Part shown: positions 7,280 through 7,556 of the stretch, in pieces | Position numbering within the stretch: position 1 is the stretch's first letter | Layout: each line of letters starts with the position of its first letter | Assembly: GCA_008933495.1 (NCBI GenBank) | Contig: WBUW01000129.1 | Coordinates: 1-7,556, forward strand | Reading direction: 5' to 3' | DNA from: Pseudorhodoplanes sp. | GTDB lineage: Bacteria > Pseudomonadota > Alphaproteobacteria > Rhizobiales > Xanthobacteraceae | Length of the DNA stretch: 7,556 bases | Translations under genes and position numbers: made by a program | Notes under the pieces: generated by a model | Seen by the model: the letters and a program-made list of their open reading frames with translations, nothing else | What the model was told of the DNA's origin: nothing | Database searches by the model: none

Positions 7280-7521
7280 CCCACCACCTCGACAGAATAA
7301 TTCTCGATCACTGTATTCGCCAGCAGCTTGTCGGCGGCCTGTTTCAGCAGCGCCTCGGCTCTGGCGCGGTCGGCGACGCCTTCGAGCTCGATGTCGAACA
7401 CCTTGCCCTGGCGGACGCTGGCGACGCCTGCGATGCCGAGCGATTTCAGCGCGCCCTCGATCGCCTTGCCCTGCGGATCGAGAATACCGGATTTCAGTGT
7501 GACGGTGACACGGGCTTTCAT
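7276..7521 (-). CDS. purS: FGAM synthase subunit PurS
   Basis: PurS is the small dimeric subunit that joins PurL to PurQ and helps channel ammonia. The 81 residues are the normal length for the family. MKARVTVTLKSGILDPQGKAIEGALKSLG and the following VRQGKVFDIEL strand are the family pattern, and the protein ends in the usual short Val-rich strand (YSVEVVG). The start is ATG at 7519–7521; no strong Shine-Dalgarno is seen in the 35 bp upstream that are available. Its TGA (7276–7278) overlaps the GTG of the GIY-YIG gene. It is the first purine gene visible on this strand. Whatever lies upstream (often purC in this group) is outside the window. Confidence 0.96.
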   Translation of the reverse strand: MKARVTVTLKSGILDPQGKAIEGALKSLGIAGVASVRQGKVFDIELEGVADRARAEALLKQAADKLLANTVIENYSVEVVG

Positions 7522-7556
7522 GGATGCGAATCGGCCTGCCGGACGCTGCGGCGCAG

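Overview
The window looks like a chromosomal segment of a high-G+C alphaproteobacterium, most likely Hyphomicrobiales (Bradyrhizobium/Rhodopseudomonas/Xanthobacteraceae-like). The reasons are the purS–purQ–purL arrangement with a short ~737-residue PurL, protein sequences of that flavour, and two kinds of intergenic palindromic repeat of the style common in that order. The placement comes from recall of families; no search was run.

Left edge (1–438): the last 32 codons of an IS110-type transposase run in on the + strand and stop at 100. About 340 non-coding bases follow, packed with inverted repeats: a composite palindromic repeat at 260–366 and a further 10-bp GC inverted repeat at 373–425.

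Catabolic/transport module (439–3650): a two-gene minus-strand operon encodes a periplasmic type-I solute-binding protein (1548–2717) and, 2 bp later, a short cobalamin-independent methionine-synthase-like zinc methyltransferase (439–1545). It is divergent from a FadR/FCD-type GntR regulator (2913–3650). The 195-bp divergent region carries three GGATCC-centred half-palindromes. One lies in the -35/-10 spacer of each predicted divergent promoter, and two of them form a perfect 11-bp inverted repeat, which suggests control of both directions by the GntR protein. No permease or ATPase gene is present, so the binding protein is an orphan within this window.

Purine module (3662–7521, minus strand): purS, then a GIY-YIG nuclease-domain gene, then purQ, then a ~208-bp multi-hairpin repeat element, then purL. 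PurS, PurQ and PurL together form phosphoribosylformylglycinamidine (FGAM) synthase, the fourth step of de novo purine synthesis. The GIY-YIG gene is the surprise. It sits between two subunit genes of one enzyme, overlaps each by exactly 4 bp (GTGA), is about 48% G+C in a much GC-richer neighbourhood, and leaves a 5-bp GTGAG direct repeat at both junctions. That is what a clean, non-disruptive insertion into an essential operon would look like. It is the best candidate here for something undescribed.
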